A stretch of DNA of 64,000 nucleotides, from positions 2,542,001 through 2,606,000 of the forward strand of contig NZ_CP065053.1 of assembly GCF_015689335.1 (NCBI RefSeq), written 5' to 3'. A model generated the notes under the pieces. The model was given only the letters and a program-made list of their open reading frames with translations, did no database searches and was not told the origin of the DNA. A program made the position numbers and the translations under genes. Positions 1 through 8,353 of this stretch are shown one piece after another. Position 1 is the first letter of the stretch, and every line of letters starts with the position of its first letter. This DNA is from Massilia antarctica. Lineage in GTDB: Bacteria > Pseudomonadota > Gammaproteobacteria > Burkholderiales > Burkholderiaceae_D.

Positions 1-1
1 C

Positions 2-2671
2 GAGCGCCGCCTTGAACTGGCGCGCTGCCAGCTGATCGATGGCGAAGCAGCCTGGCTGGCCGGCCAGCTCGACACGGCGCGTACCCTGGCCGACGCTGCC
101 TGGGCCGAGTTCCACCGCCAGGACGACTCCATCGGCAGCGCCGACGCGCGCTGGCTGCGCGCCTGGATCGAGGTCGATCGCGGCAATGCCGCCGCCAGCG
201 ACGCCGAATTGCTGGCCGCCGCGCACGATGTGTGGCGCGCCGGCGACCGCCTGCGCGCCGACGTGATCGACGCCGCCGCCGCCCTGTTCGCGGTATTCCG
301 CAATCTGCACTCGGCCAATGAACACTGGGGCAAGCGCTTCGACCCCGCCGAAAAAGGCTTGCATCCGGCCGCCGCCGGCTGGATCAACGATTATCTCGGC
401 ACCTCGGCCTTCCAGGCCAGCGATTTCGGGCGCGCCATCGGCCTGTTGATGAACACCTTCGAGGCGGCGCTGGCCACCGGCCAGGTGCGGCGCGCGATCA
501 ACGTCGCCACCAATATCGGCAACGCCTTCACCAGCCTCAATGCGCATCACGCCGCGCTCGAATGGATGCAGCGCGGGCTGGATCTGGCGCGTCCGACCGG
601 CTGGCCGATGAGCATCGGCCTGGCTCTGATGCAGACCGCCGAAACCTTGCGCCAGCTGGGCCAGCGCGAAGCGGCGCTGGAACTGCTGCACGAAGCGCTG
701 GCGACCTTGGCGCCCATGTCCGGCTCGCGCGCCTACGCCATCGCGCTCGAATACGAGGGCGACCTGGCGCTCGACGGCGGCGACTATGCGGCGGCCCTGG
801 CCAGCTTCGCACGCCTGGAGGCGCGCGGCGAAGCGCTGCACCAGGCCGATTTCCAGAGCGGCGCGCGGCGCGGCCAGGCGCATGCGCTCTCGCACATGAA
901 CCGCCCTCGCGATGCGCTCGACAAGGCTGCGGCGGCGCTGGCGCTGGCGCGCGAACACGGCGACGCCTACAACCAGATCGCCGCGCTCAAGGTGCTGGCG
1001 GAGATCCACGCGCGCCACCGCTTGCCCGGCCCCGCGCTGCTGGACGCGCCCAGTCCCGCGCTGCATTACCTTCAGCAGGCCATGGCGGTGGCGGCCACCA
1101 TCGACGGCTACACGGTGCCGGGCGACCTGTACGACGCCGTGGCGCGTGAATACGCCAGCGTCGGCGACTATCCGCAGGCGTACGACATCGCACTGCGCGC
1201 CGGCGCCGCGCGCGACAAGACCCATAGCCAGGAAGCGACCAACCGCGCCGTCGCCATGCAGGTGCAGTACCAGACCGAGCGCGCCAAGACCGAGGGCGAG
1301 CATCACCGCCAGCTCGCCGCGGCCGAAGCCAAGCGCGCCGAGGTGCTGCAGCAGACCAGCGCCACGCTCGAACACCTGTCGGCCATCGGGCAGGAAATCA
1401 CCACCCATCTGGACGCCGCCGCCGTGTTCCGCGCGCTCGACCGCCACGTGCACGGGCTGCTCGACGCCACCCACTTTTCCGTCTTCCTGATCGATCCGGA
1501 CGGCAGTTCGCTGCGCTGCGCGTTCGGGGTGGAAGCGGGCAAGGCGCTGCCGGCCACCTGCTTTTCGCTGACCGACGAACATGCCAATTCGGCGCGCTGC
1601 GTGCGCGAGCGGCGCGAAATCCTGCTCCACCTGAACGCTGGCGACGACATGCCGAACCTGATCCCGGGTACCCTGCCGACACTGAGCCTGCTGTTTGCGC
1701 CGCTGCTGATCGGCGAGCGGGTACTGGGTGTGATGACGGTGCAGTCGCTGCAGCCCAGCGCTTATCACGAACGGGAGCGCCTGATTTTCCGCACCTTGTG
1801 CGCGTACGGCGCCATTGCCCTCGATAACGCAGGCGCCTATTTGCAGGTGGCGGCCACGCTCAAGGCCCTGAGCGCGACCCAGGCCCAGCTCCTGGACAAG
1901 AACGTCGAACTGGAACTGGCTTACAAGGCGCTGGAAGAAGTCAGCCTGACCGACCAGCTGACCGGCCTGCGCAACCGCCGCTTCTTCCTGCAGCATGTCG
2001 ACGCCGACGTGGTCATGAGCCTGCGCGGCTACGACGACCCCTTGCGCCACGGCGCGCCGGAACGCGAGAATGCGCCGGGCAAGGACCTGGTGTTCTTCAT
2101 GGTCGACCTGGATCACTTCAAGGAAGTCAACGACCGGTATGGTCACGCCGCCGGCGACGCGGTGCTGGTGCAGATGCAGGAGCGCTTGCGCGAAGTGTTC
2201 CGCGAGTCCGATTACCTGATCCGCTGGGGCGGCGAGGAATTCCTGGTGCTGGCGCGCGCCACTCATCGCGACGACGGGAAAGTGGTGGCGGAGCGCATCC
2301 GCGAGGCGGTCGCCAACCGCGACTTCGTGCTGCCCGACGGGACGGCACTGCGCAAGACCTGCTCGATCGGATTCGCCTGCTTTCCGTTCGTGCAGGAAGA
2401 ACCGCGCCTGTTGTCGTGGTCCGAAGTGGTGGAGCTGGCCGACCAGGGCCTGTACCTGGTCAAGCGTTCGGGGCGCAATGCCTGGGCCGGCATCTACAGC
2501 ACGCCGGAGACGCGCCACGACGGGGTTTTCTCGCGCCTGATTCATTACCTCGAACAGGCGCTGGCCGACGGCGAGGCCAGGCTGGTGACCAATATCGACG
2601 AGGTGCAGGTGGCAGCCGGCGCCAAGACACGGCGCCTGGTGCTCGCCGCCGATAAAGTGACGCCGCGCTAG
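2..2671 (+). CDS. TPR-GAF-GGDEF diguanylate cyclase (5' end outside window)
   Basis: The frame is open from base 2, so the start lies upstream; 889 residues are visible. The first ~430 are Ala-rich paired helices of TPR type, followed by a coiled stretch, a GAF-like domain (~455-610) and a C-terminal GGDEF domain (~645-835). The active site is GGEEF (743-747), preceded by RESD exactly five residues upstream, which is the RxxD inhibitory site of feedback-controlled cyclases. Known for the family: it makes c-di-GMP from GTP in the cytoplasm. Inference: the TPR region binds a partner protein and GAF senses a small ligand. No signal peptide or membrane segment is visible, but the true N-terminus is missing. 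The stop overlaps the convergent paiB-like gene by 4 bp. Confidence 0.9.
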   Translation, partial: ERRLELARCQLIDGEAAWLAGQLDTARTLADAAWAEFHRQDDSIGSADARWLRAWIEVDRGNAAASDAELLAAAHDVWRAGDRLRADVIDAAAALFAVFRNLHSANEHWGKRFDPAEKGLHPAAAGWINDYLGTSAFQASDFGRAIGLLMNTFEAALATGQVRRAINVATNIGNAFTSLNAHHAALEWMQRGLDLARPTGWPMSIGLALMQTAETLRQLGQREAALELLHEALATLAPMSGSRAYAIALEYEGDLALDGGDYAAALASFARLEARGEALHQADFQSGARRGQAHALSHMNRPRDALDKAAAALALAREHGDAYNQIAALKVLAEIHARHRLPGPALLDAPSPALHYLQQAMAVAATIDGYTVPGDLYDAVAREYASVGDYPQAYDIALRAGAARDKTHSQEATNRAVAMQVQYQTERAKTEGEHHRQLAAAEAKRAEVLQQTSATLEHLSAIGQEITTHLDAAAVFRALDRHVHGLLDATHFSVFLIDPDGSSLRCAFGVEAGKALPATCFSLTDEHANSARCVRERREILLHLNAGDDMPNLIPGTLPTLSLLFAPLLIGERVLGVMTVQSLQPSAYHERERLIFRTLCAYGAIALDNAGAYLQVAATLKALSATQAQLLDKNVELELAYKALEEVSLTDQLTGLRNRRFFLQHVDADVVMSLRGYDDPLRHGAPERENAPGKDLVFFMVDLDHFKEVNDRYGHAAGDAVLVQMQERLREVFRESDYLIRWGGEEFLVLARATHRDDGKVVAERIREAVANRDFVLPDGTALRKTCSIGFACFPFVQEEPRLLSWSEVVELADQGLYLVKRSGRNAWAGIYSTPETRHDGVFSRLIHYLEQALADGEARLVTNIDEVQVAAGAKTRRLVLAADKVTPR

Positions 2672-3279
2672 GCCGAGCGCCGCTCCATTTCCCGCGCCAT
2701 CGGCGCATCCATCGCCGCCGTGATGGTTCGCTGGTCGTTCTGCGAGCGGTTCTGGCTCACCTTCCACGTGCCCTGTATGCGCTCGATGGGGATCTCGATC
2801 CCGACGATCATCGTCAGCAGCCGGTCGATGAAATCGGGCGGTGCATCGTCCACAGACCAGGGCACCGCCTGCGCCGCTTCGTGGCGCGCGGTGAGGCGGC
2901 CGAGCAGCGCGAGTATCCACGCCGGGTCTTCGATGGCGCGCAGCCTGCCGTGCGCGTGCACCACCGCGTAGTTGTAGGTCGGGACCACTTTGCCATTGAT
3001 TTTCTTGTCTTCGTACAGCGCTGGTGTGATGTAGGCCGACGGCCCCTGGAACACCACCAAGGTGTCGCCGTCGTGGCGCCAGAGCGGATTGGCGCGCGAG
3101 ACGTGGGCGCGCAGGATGCCGTACGGCGCGTTCTCATCGCCGGCATCGATCTCGAACGGAATGTGCGTGGCGTCGAGACCGCCGTCGCCGTGCGTGATGA
3201 TGGTGCCCAGCGGGTGCGCGTCGATCAGGCCGAGCAGCAGCGATGGACGGATTTCGTCGAAGCAGGAAGGGCGATACAT
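2668..3279 (-). CDS. paiB: PaiB-type FMN-binding negative transcriptional regulator
   Basis: 203 residues beginning MYRPSCFDE, the usual opening of PaiB proteins, with the family blocks LDATHIPFEID and HGRLRAIED. PaiB folds like a split-barrel FMN-binding protein; in Bacillus it is linked to repression of sporulation and degradative-enzyme genes, but its role in proteobacteria is unclear. The ATG at 3279 is preferred: AGGGAG lies 8 bases upstream, and the OsmC-like gene ends one base before it, so translation is probably coupled. An in-frame GTG at 3288 is the alternative. Inference: with OsmC and the divergent MocR regulator it forms a small B6/flavin or stress-related unit. Confidence 0.85.
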   Translation of the reverse strand: MYRPSCFDEIRPSLLLGLIDAHPLGTIITHGDGGLDATHIPFEIDAGDENAPYGILRAHVSRANPLWRHDGDTLVVFQGPSAYITPALYEDKKINGKVVPTYNYAVVHAHGRLRAIEDPAWILALLGRLTARHEAAQAVPWSVDDAPPDFIDRLLTMIVGIEIPIERIQGTWKVSQNRSQNDQRTITAAMDAPMAREMERRSA

Positions 3280-3280
3280 G

Positions 3281-3745
3281 TCATGCACTCCCTTCGATGA
3301 CCACGTCGGCCTTGATCGAGTTGGCGATGTAGCACTGCGCGTGGGCGGCGTGGTGCAGGGCGTCGAGTTGGGCGGCGTCGGGACGCGTGCCGTCGGCGAA
3401 GCTGATCGCGGGACGCAGCACGATCCGGGTCATCGCCATCTTGCCGTCGGCGTTCTTGTCCAGAGTGCCGACGGCGTGGTCGCGGTAGTCGTCCACCACG
3501 TGGCCGGCGCGCGCCGCCAGCGACAGGAAGAACAGCATATGGCAGCTCGATACCGAGGCGACCAGCGCTTCCTCGGGGTCGAGGGCGGCCGGGTCGGACA
3601 TCGGCAGCGCCACCGACAGCGGCGAGGAGGAAGCGGGCACGCGCAGGCCGCCGTCGAAGGCCCAGGCGTGCGCGCGGCTGTAACGGTTGTCCAGGAATGG
3701 CTGCGTGCCGCGCTGCCAGGATAATTGTGCTTCGAATTGCTGCAT
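3281..3745 (-). CDS. OsmC-family peroxiredoxin-like protein
   Basis: 154 residues. The two conserved cysteines of the OsmC/Ohr superfamily are present: Cys68 in SSCHMLFFLSLAARAG and Cys138 in HAQCYIANSIK. Family knowledge: these proteins reduce organic hydroperoxides with the paired thiols in the cytoplasm. The start is the ATG at 3745, with GGAG nine bases upstream; a longer reading frame to 3808 has no ribosome site and a non-homologous Ser/Pro-rich leader. It is the first gene of a two-gene unit with the PaiB-like gene and is transcribed away from the MocR regulator. Redox sub-class (OsmC versus YhfA-like) cannot be settled here. Confidence 0.88.
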   Translation of the reverse strand: MQQFEAQLSWQRGTQPFLDNRYSRAHAWAFDGGLRVPASSSPLSVALPMSDPAALDPEEALVASVSSCHMLFFLSLAARAGHVVDDYRDHAVGTLDKNADGKMAMTRIVLRPAISFADGTRPDAAQLDALHHAAHAQCYIANSIKADVVIEGSA

Positions 3746-3853
3746 CTTGCGTGGCTCCGGTGGTGATTGGGTGGACGTTGATCTTATGCCCCGCTTTGGC
3801 TTGCTCAAATATCCAATTCACGCGATTATGTGAAGACCAATCACCGGACTGCC

Positions 3854-5329
3854 ATGCTCGTTACCGATATCCTCGCCGCCTTGCCCCTTGCGCGCGGCAC
3901 GCCAGACCCCCTGTTCCGCCAGCTCTACGCGCAGATCAAGGAGGCCGTCCTGCGCGGCACGCTCAGCGCCGGCATGCAGCTGCCGCCCACGCGCGAACTG
4001 GCGCGCCTGCTCGCGGTGTCGCGCCAGACGGTGCTCAACGCCTACGACCAGCTCAGCGCCGAAGGCTACCTCGATGGCGCGGTCGGCAAGGGCACCTTCA
4101 TCAGCGGCTATCTGGCGCAGGCGACACCCGCAGCGGATGCCACGCACGCCCCGATGCGCCCCCTGTCCGCGCGCGGCGAGGCCTACGCCACGGCCATGGA
4201 AAACGTCGGCTTCCATCGAGGGAAACTGCGTCCTTTCCGCGTCAGCATGCCTTCCCTCGAGCTGTTCCCGTTCGATGTCTGGAGCCGGTTGGAGGGGCGG
4301 CGCTGGCGCCACCCCGACCACCACATGGGCTACAGCGATCCGGCCGGCTACGCGCCGCTGCGCGAGCTGCTGTGCGTCTACCTGCGCGCTTCGCGCGGCG
4401 TGAGCTGCACACCGGAACAGGTGATCATCACCTCCGGCTCGCAACAGGGCTTGTTCTTGCTGTCGCAACTGCTGCTCGCGCCGGGCGACCAGGTGTGGGT
4501 GGAGTCGCCCGGCTACCAGGGCGCCAGCGCGCCGCTGTTCGCCGCCGGCGCGCGCGTGTGCACGGTGCCGGTGGGCGCCGACGGCATGGACATCGCCTAC
4601 GGCATGGCCAACTATCCGGACGCGAAAATGGTGCTGGCCACGCCCTCGCACCAGTTGCCGCTCGGGGTGACCATGAGCTTGCAGCGCCGCCTGGAGCTGC
4701 TGCGCTGGGCCACCAGCCAGCGCGCCTGGATCATCGAGGACGATTACGACAGCGAATACCGCTACACCGGCCCGCCGCTGGCGTCCCTGCAAAGCCTGGA
4801 CCGCGCCGGCTGCGTGCTGTACGTCGGCACCCTGTCGAAGGTGCTGTTTCCCGGCCTGCGCCTCGGCTACATCGTGGCGCCGCCGGCGCTGGTCGAGCCA
4901 ATCGTGCGCGCCAAGGCGGTAATGGACCGCCACACAGCCATCGTGCCGCAGATGGTGCTGGCCGACTTCATGGCGGACGGCCATTTCGGCCGGCATATCC
5001 GGCGCACCCGCGACGCCTACGCCGAACGGCGCGCCGCGCTGCTGGCCGCGATCGACGCGCGCCTGGGCGAGCGGGTCGTGGCCGGACCGTCCGACGCCGG
5101 CCTCGATCTGGCCGTGCATTTCCGGCACGGCCACGATGAGGCCACAGTGGTGGCGCGGGCGCTGGAACTGGGCGTCGAAACGCGTGCGCTGGCTTATTAT
5201 GCCAACCGCATGGCCACGCCCGCGTGCGCGTTCGCACCGGGCCTCCTGCTCGGGTTTTCGTCGCTCACGCCAGCGCAAATCGTCGAGGGCATCGAGGTAC
5301 TGGCGACGGTGCTGAAAGCGCCGCGTTGA
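3854..5329 (+). CDS. MocR-family (GntR HTH plus aminotransferase) regulator
   Basis: 491 residues from the ATG at 3854 (GGA six bases upstream; a GTG at 3830 would add eight residues but has no ribosome site). N-terminal GntR winged helix (~15-80; PPTRELARLLAVSRQTV, then GKGTFISGYL) joined to a fold-type-I aminotransferase domain (~125-485). The PLP-binding lysine is about residue 329 in GTLSKVLFPGLRLGYIV, preceded by the cofactor motif EDDYDSEYRY. Known: MocR proteins bind PLP or an aldimine and activate or repress a neighbouring, usually divergent, gene. Here the divergent neighbours are the OsmC/PaiB pair, separated by 108 bp, so that pair is the likely target. Confidence 0.9.
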   Translation: MLVTDILAALPLARGTPDPLFRQLYAQIKEAVLRGTLSAGMQLPPTRELARLLAVSRQTVLNAYDQLSAEGYLDGAVGKGTFISGYLAQATPAADATHAPMRPLSARGEAYATAMENVGFHRGKLRPFRVSMPSLELFPFDVWSRLEGRRWRHPDHHMGYSDPAGYAPLRELLCVYLRASRGVSCTPEQVIITSGSQQGLFLLSQLLLAPGDQVWVESPGYQGASAPLFAAGARVCTVPVGADGMDIAYGMANYPDAKMVLATPSHQLPLGVTMSLQRRLELLRWATSQRAWIIEDDYDSEYRYTGPPLASLQSLDRAGCVLYVGTLSKVLFPGLRLGYIVAPPALVEPIVRAKAVMDRHTAIVPQMVLADFMADGHFGRHIRRTRDAYAERRAALLAAIDARLGERVVAGPSDAGLDLAVHFRHGHDEATVVARALELGVETRALAYYANRMATPACAFAPGLLLGFSSLTPAQIVEGIEVLATVLKAPR

Positions 5330-5343
5330 TCTATACTTGCATC

Positions 5344-5910
5344 ATGACTACTCAACGCTGCTCCTGGGCCAGATCGGCCAATCAACGCTACCTCGACTAC
5401 CACGATCACGAGTGGGGCGTGCCTTGCCACGACGAGAACACGCTGTTTGAAATGCTCAACCTAGAAGGTGCCCAGGCGGGCCTGAGCTGGGAGACCATCC
5501 TGAACAAGCGCGATACCTACCGTCTCGCTTTCGACAACTGGGACGCCGAAAAAATCGCGCGCTACGATACTGCCAAGGTGGCTGCGCTCCTGGCCGACCC
5601 GGGCATCGTGCGCAACAAGCTCAAGGTGGCCGCCGCCATCACCAATGCCCAGGCCTACCTGCGCCTGCGGGCCGAGGGCAGCTCGCTCGACGCCTATCTG
5701 TGGGCGTTCGTCGACGGCAAGCCGATCGTCAACCACTACCAGGTCGGCGAAAGTTTGCCGGCCAAGACCGAGCTGTCGGACCGGGTGTCGAAAGACTTGC
5801 TCAAGCGCGGCTTCAAATTCGTCGGCTCGACCATCGTCTACGCGTACATGCAGGGCATCGGCATGATCGACGACCATGGCGCGCAGTGCTTCCGCAAAGA
5901 GCGGCGCTGA
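5344..5910 (+). CDS. tag: DNA-3-methyladenine glycosylase I
   Basis: 188 residues, the normal Tag length. It starts MTTQRCSWA and carries YHDHEWGVP, the catalytic/recognition block LEGAQAGLSWETILNKR, and VNHY. The structural zinc set of Tag is conserved: Cys6, His20, and a C-terminal DDHGAQC giving His and Cys four residues apart. Role: excises 3-methyladenine from alkylated DNA, starting base excision repair in the cytoplasm. Start chosen at ATG 5344 because upstream in-frame residues are not Tag-like. It begins 14 bp after the MocR stop and ends 4 bp before the probable mnmC GTG, so the three may be co-transcribed. Confidence 0.95.
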   Translation: MTTQRCSWARSANQRYLDYHDHEWGVPCHDENTLFEMLNLEGAQAGLSWETILNKRDTYRLAFDNWDAEKIARYDTAKVAALLADPGIVRNKLKVAAAITNAQAYLRLRAEGSSLDAYLWAFVDGKPIVNHYQVGESLPAKTELSDRVSKDLLKRGFKFVGSTIVYAYMQGIGMIDDHGAQCFRKERR

Positions 5911-5914
5911 TGCC

Positions 5915-7555
5915 GTGAACTGGCAACCTGCCTGGGGCGGACGCACCCATTTCGTCATATTCGACGCCGCCTACGGCGACGGCGCGGCCTTTCAACAGAC
6001 CTTGCACGCCTGGCGCAACGACCCGCGGCGGCCCGCGCGCCTGCATTACATTGCGCTGGCCAACGAAGCGCTGCCGGGCTTTCGGCGCATCCCGCAAGTG
6101 GAAGACGCGGTCACGCTCGACCTGCTCACCGCGCCGCTCGACAGCGCGCTCGAACAACTGAGCGCGCGGCTCGATGCCATCTGGCTGCGCGGCGCCGCTG
6201 ACGCCGGCACCCGCTTTGCCCACGCGCTGGGCAAGCTGGCCGAACCCGGCGCGCTGCTCGACGCCGACGGCCTCCCGCACGCGCAGATGGCGACCCTGGC
6301 GCGCGCCGGCTTTGCCTGGGAGCCCGGGGTGCAGCGCGCCGTTTTCGCCAGCCGCCGTCCGCAGGCCGCGCCGGCGCCGCCGCGCGCGCGCCACGCCATC
6401 GTGATCGGTGCCGGCCTGGCCGGCGCCGCCGCCTGCGAACGCTTGTGCGCGCGCGGCTGGAAGGTCACCCTGATCGAACGCCACGCGCAGCCCGCGCGCG
6501 AAGCGTCCGGCAACCTGGCCGGCATCACCATGCCGCTGCTCTCGAAAGACGACAACCTCATGACGCGCCTGTCGCGCGCCGCCTTCCTGTATGCGCAAGC
6601 CTACTGGGACCGCATCGGCGGCAACGACATCGACAGCGCCCGTTGCGGCGTGCTGCAACTGGCGCGCGATCCGGCCCATGCCGACGTCCAGCGCGCCATC
6701 GCGGCCAGCCGCGCCTGGCCCGCCGATTTCGCCGAATGGCTGGAAGCGCCGGCGGCGGGCGAGTTGCTTGGCGCCCCCGCGCCGGACGGCGCCTGGCTGT
6801 TCCGCCAAGGTGGCTGGGTACGCCCCGCCAGCGCCTGCGGGGCCATGCTCACCGCCTGCGGCGATGCGCTGGTGCGCCGCTTCGGTGCCGGCAAGGTGAC
6901 ATTGGAGCAGCGCGGCGCCGGCTGGTGCGCCATCGACGTGGCCGGCGAAGTGCTGGCGCAAGCGCCGGTGGTGGTGCTGGCCAACGGCACCGGCGCGGCC
7001 GACATGCCGCTCGCCGCCGGCCTGCCCTTGTCTCCCGTGCGCGGCCAGGTCACCCATCTGGCGCAGGGGGCGGCGCCGGCGCTGCCCTTCGTGCTGTGCC
7101 GCGAAGCGTATCTGACGCCGGCCGTGGGCGGCTGGCACAGCCTGGGCGCCAGCTACGACGACGATGCCGATCCGGCCCTGCGCCAGGACAGCCAGGACGA
7201 GAACCTGGCCAAGATCGGCGCCATGCTGGGCGACCTTGCCCTCGGGCGCGCTGCGCCGCTGCAGGGACGGGTCGGCTTTCGCTGCGTTGCGCCGGACCGC
7301 ATGCCGCTGGCGGGCGCCTTGCCCGACCCCGACGCGGCGAGCCGCATCGAGCGCCTGCGCGACGTGCCGCGCCACGCCGGTGTGTACGGCTTGCTGGGCT
7401 ATGCCTCGCGCGGCCTGACCTGGGCGCCGCTGGCGGCCGAACTGCTGGCCGCGCAGTTGAACGGCGAGCCGCTGCCGCTGGAGGCCGACCTGGTCGCGGC
7501 CCTCGATCCGGCCCGTTTTCTGTTGCGCGAACGGCGCCGTGGCGAGGTAGGATAG
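5915..7555 (+). CDS. mnmC: MnmC-like tRNA cmnm5s2U34 FAD oxidoreductase with reduced N-terminal methyltransferase
   Basis: 546 residues from the GTG at 5915; an ATG at 5876 in the same frame would overlap tag by 35 bp. Residues ~160-540 are a DAO-type FAD domain with the dinucleotide motif IVIGAGLAGAAACERL and the C-terminal block GLLGYASRGLTWAPLAAELL found in MnmC. In E. coli the two-domain enzyme converts cmnm5s2U34 to nm5 and then mnm5 in tRNA. Here the N-terminal ~150 residues keep only a trace of the SAM-methyltransferase domain (FVIFDAAYGDG) and lack the usual N-terminal ~100 residues. The oxidase half is secure; methyltransferase activity is doubtful. Confidence 0.85.
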   Translation: MNWQPAWGGRTHFVIFDAAYGDGAAFQQTLHAWRNDPRRPARLHYIALANEALPGFRRIPQVEDAVTLDLLTAPLDSALEQLSARLDAIWLRGAADAGTRFAHALGKLAEPGALLDADGLPHAQMATLARAGFAWEPGVQRAVFASRRPQAAPAPPRARHAIVIGAGLAGAAACERLCARGWKVTLIERHAQPAREASGNLAGITMPLLSKDDNLMTRLSRAAFLYAQAYWDRIGGNDIDSARCGVLQLARDPAHADVQRAIAASRAWPADFAEWLEAPAAGELLGAPAPDGAWLFRQGGWVRPASACGAMLTACGDALVRRFGAGKVTLEQRGAGWCAIDVAGEVLAQAPVVVLANGTGAADMPLAAGLPLSPVRGQVTHLAQGAAPALPFVLCREAYLTPAVGGWHSLGASYDDDADPALRQDSQDENLAKIGAMLGDLALGRAAPLQGRVGFRCVAPDRMPLAGALPDPDAASRIERLRDVPRHAGVYGLLGYASRGLTWAPLAAELLAAQLNGEPLPLEADLVAALDPARFLLRERRRGEVG

Positions 7556-7578
7556 CGAACCGGGCAGCGTCATCCGGT

Positions 7579-7584
7579 TATAAT
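7579..7584 (+). promoter_or_regulatory. Possible -10 element upstream of the histidine kinase
   Basis: A perfect TATAAT hexamer lies in the 90-bp gap between mnmC and the histidine kinase, about 60 bp before its start. No good -35 hexamer is visible at the right spacing, so this is only a candidate. Confidence 0.4.
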
Positions 7585-7645
7585 TGGTTTGTAGCAACAT
7601 TCTTGCAACCGATCGCCGCGCCCAGCGTGGCGGGAGCCGATCACG

Positions 7646-8353
7646 ATGGACGATGCGCCCGAGTCGAACGAGCTGTTTCTGTTTCTTGCGTCCACCGCGC
7701 ACGATATGAAAAATTCTGTCAGCGTGCTCAGCGGCACCCTGGAAACCTTGCTCGCGCAAGCCGCGCCCGGCACCGAAACGGCCTACCCGCAGATGGCGCA
7801 CATGCTGTACCAGACCAAGCGCCTGAACGATAACCTGATCCAGCTGCTGGCCCTGTACAAGCAGGTCGGCAAACCCGCCTATCCTTTCGACATGCAGCCG
7901 CTGGCGATGGGCGACCTGGTGGCGCAGGTGGCCGCTGCCAGCCGCATCCTGCTCGACTCGCGCCATATCAAGCTGGAAACGAGCGCCGATCCGGACCTGG
8001 TCTGGCATCTGGACGAAGACTTGATCGTCGGCGTGCTCGGGCATGCGATCAACAATGCCATCCATTACACCAAAGACACGATCCGCCTGGCCATCGCGGT
8101 GGTCGACGGCGACCTCGAGATCCGGATCGAAGACAATGGCGCCGGTTACTCGGCTGCCATGCTGGAGGCCGGCGTGTCGGCCATGCACGGCAGCAGCGCT
8201 TGCGTGAATTTTTTGACCAACAGCACGGGCCTGGGCCTGTATTTCTCCAGCGAAGTGGCCAAGATGCACAAGCACCGCCAGCGCGCGGGCCGCCTGCGCC
8301 TGGAAAACGGTGGCGCGTATGGCGGCGCCTGTTTTGTTTTGAGCCTGCCATGA
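7646..8353 (+). CDS. Soluble sensor histidine kinase
   Basis: 235 residues, compact and without membrane segments or sensor domain. The phosphoacceptor is His19 in STAHDMKNSVSVL (H-box with DMKN in place of the more common EIRN). The HATPase part shows the N-box HAINNAIHYT (~132), G1 IEDNGAGY (~160) and G2 TGLGLYFSSEVAKMH (~195). Family role: ATP-dependent autophosphorylation and transfer to a response regulator. The stop overlaps the start of the next gene in ATGA, so its receiver-TPR partner is clear from context. The missing input domain means the signal must come from partner proteins or from the TPR part of the regulator (inference). Confidence 0.9.
   Translation: MDDAPESNELFLFLASTAHDMKNSVSVLSGTLETLLAQAAPGTETAYPQMAHMLYQTKRLNDNLIQLLALYKQVGKPAYPFDMQPLAMGDLVAQVAAASRILLDSRHIKLETSADPDLVWHLDEDLIVGVLGHAINNAIHYTKDTIRLAIAVVDGDLEIRIEDNGAGYSAAMLEAGVSAMHGSSACVNFLTNSTGLGLYFSSEVAKMHKHRQRAGRLRLENGGAYGGACFVLSLP

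Noticed and set aside
5813..8275. 820-codon open frame on the minus strand
   Set aside because: Antisense to mnmC and the histidine kinase; no domain or ribosome site.
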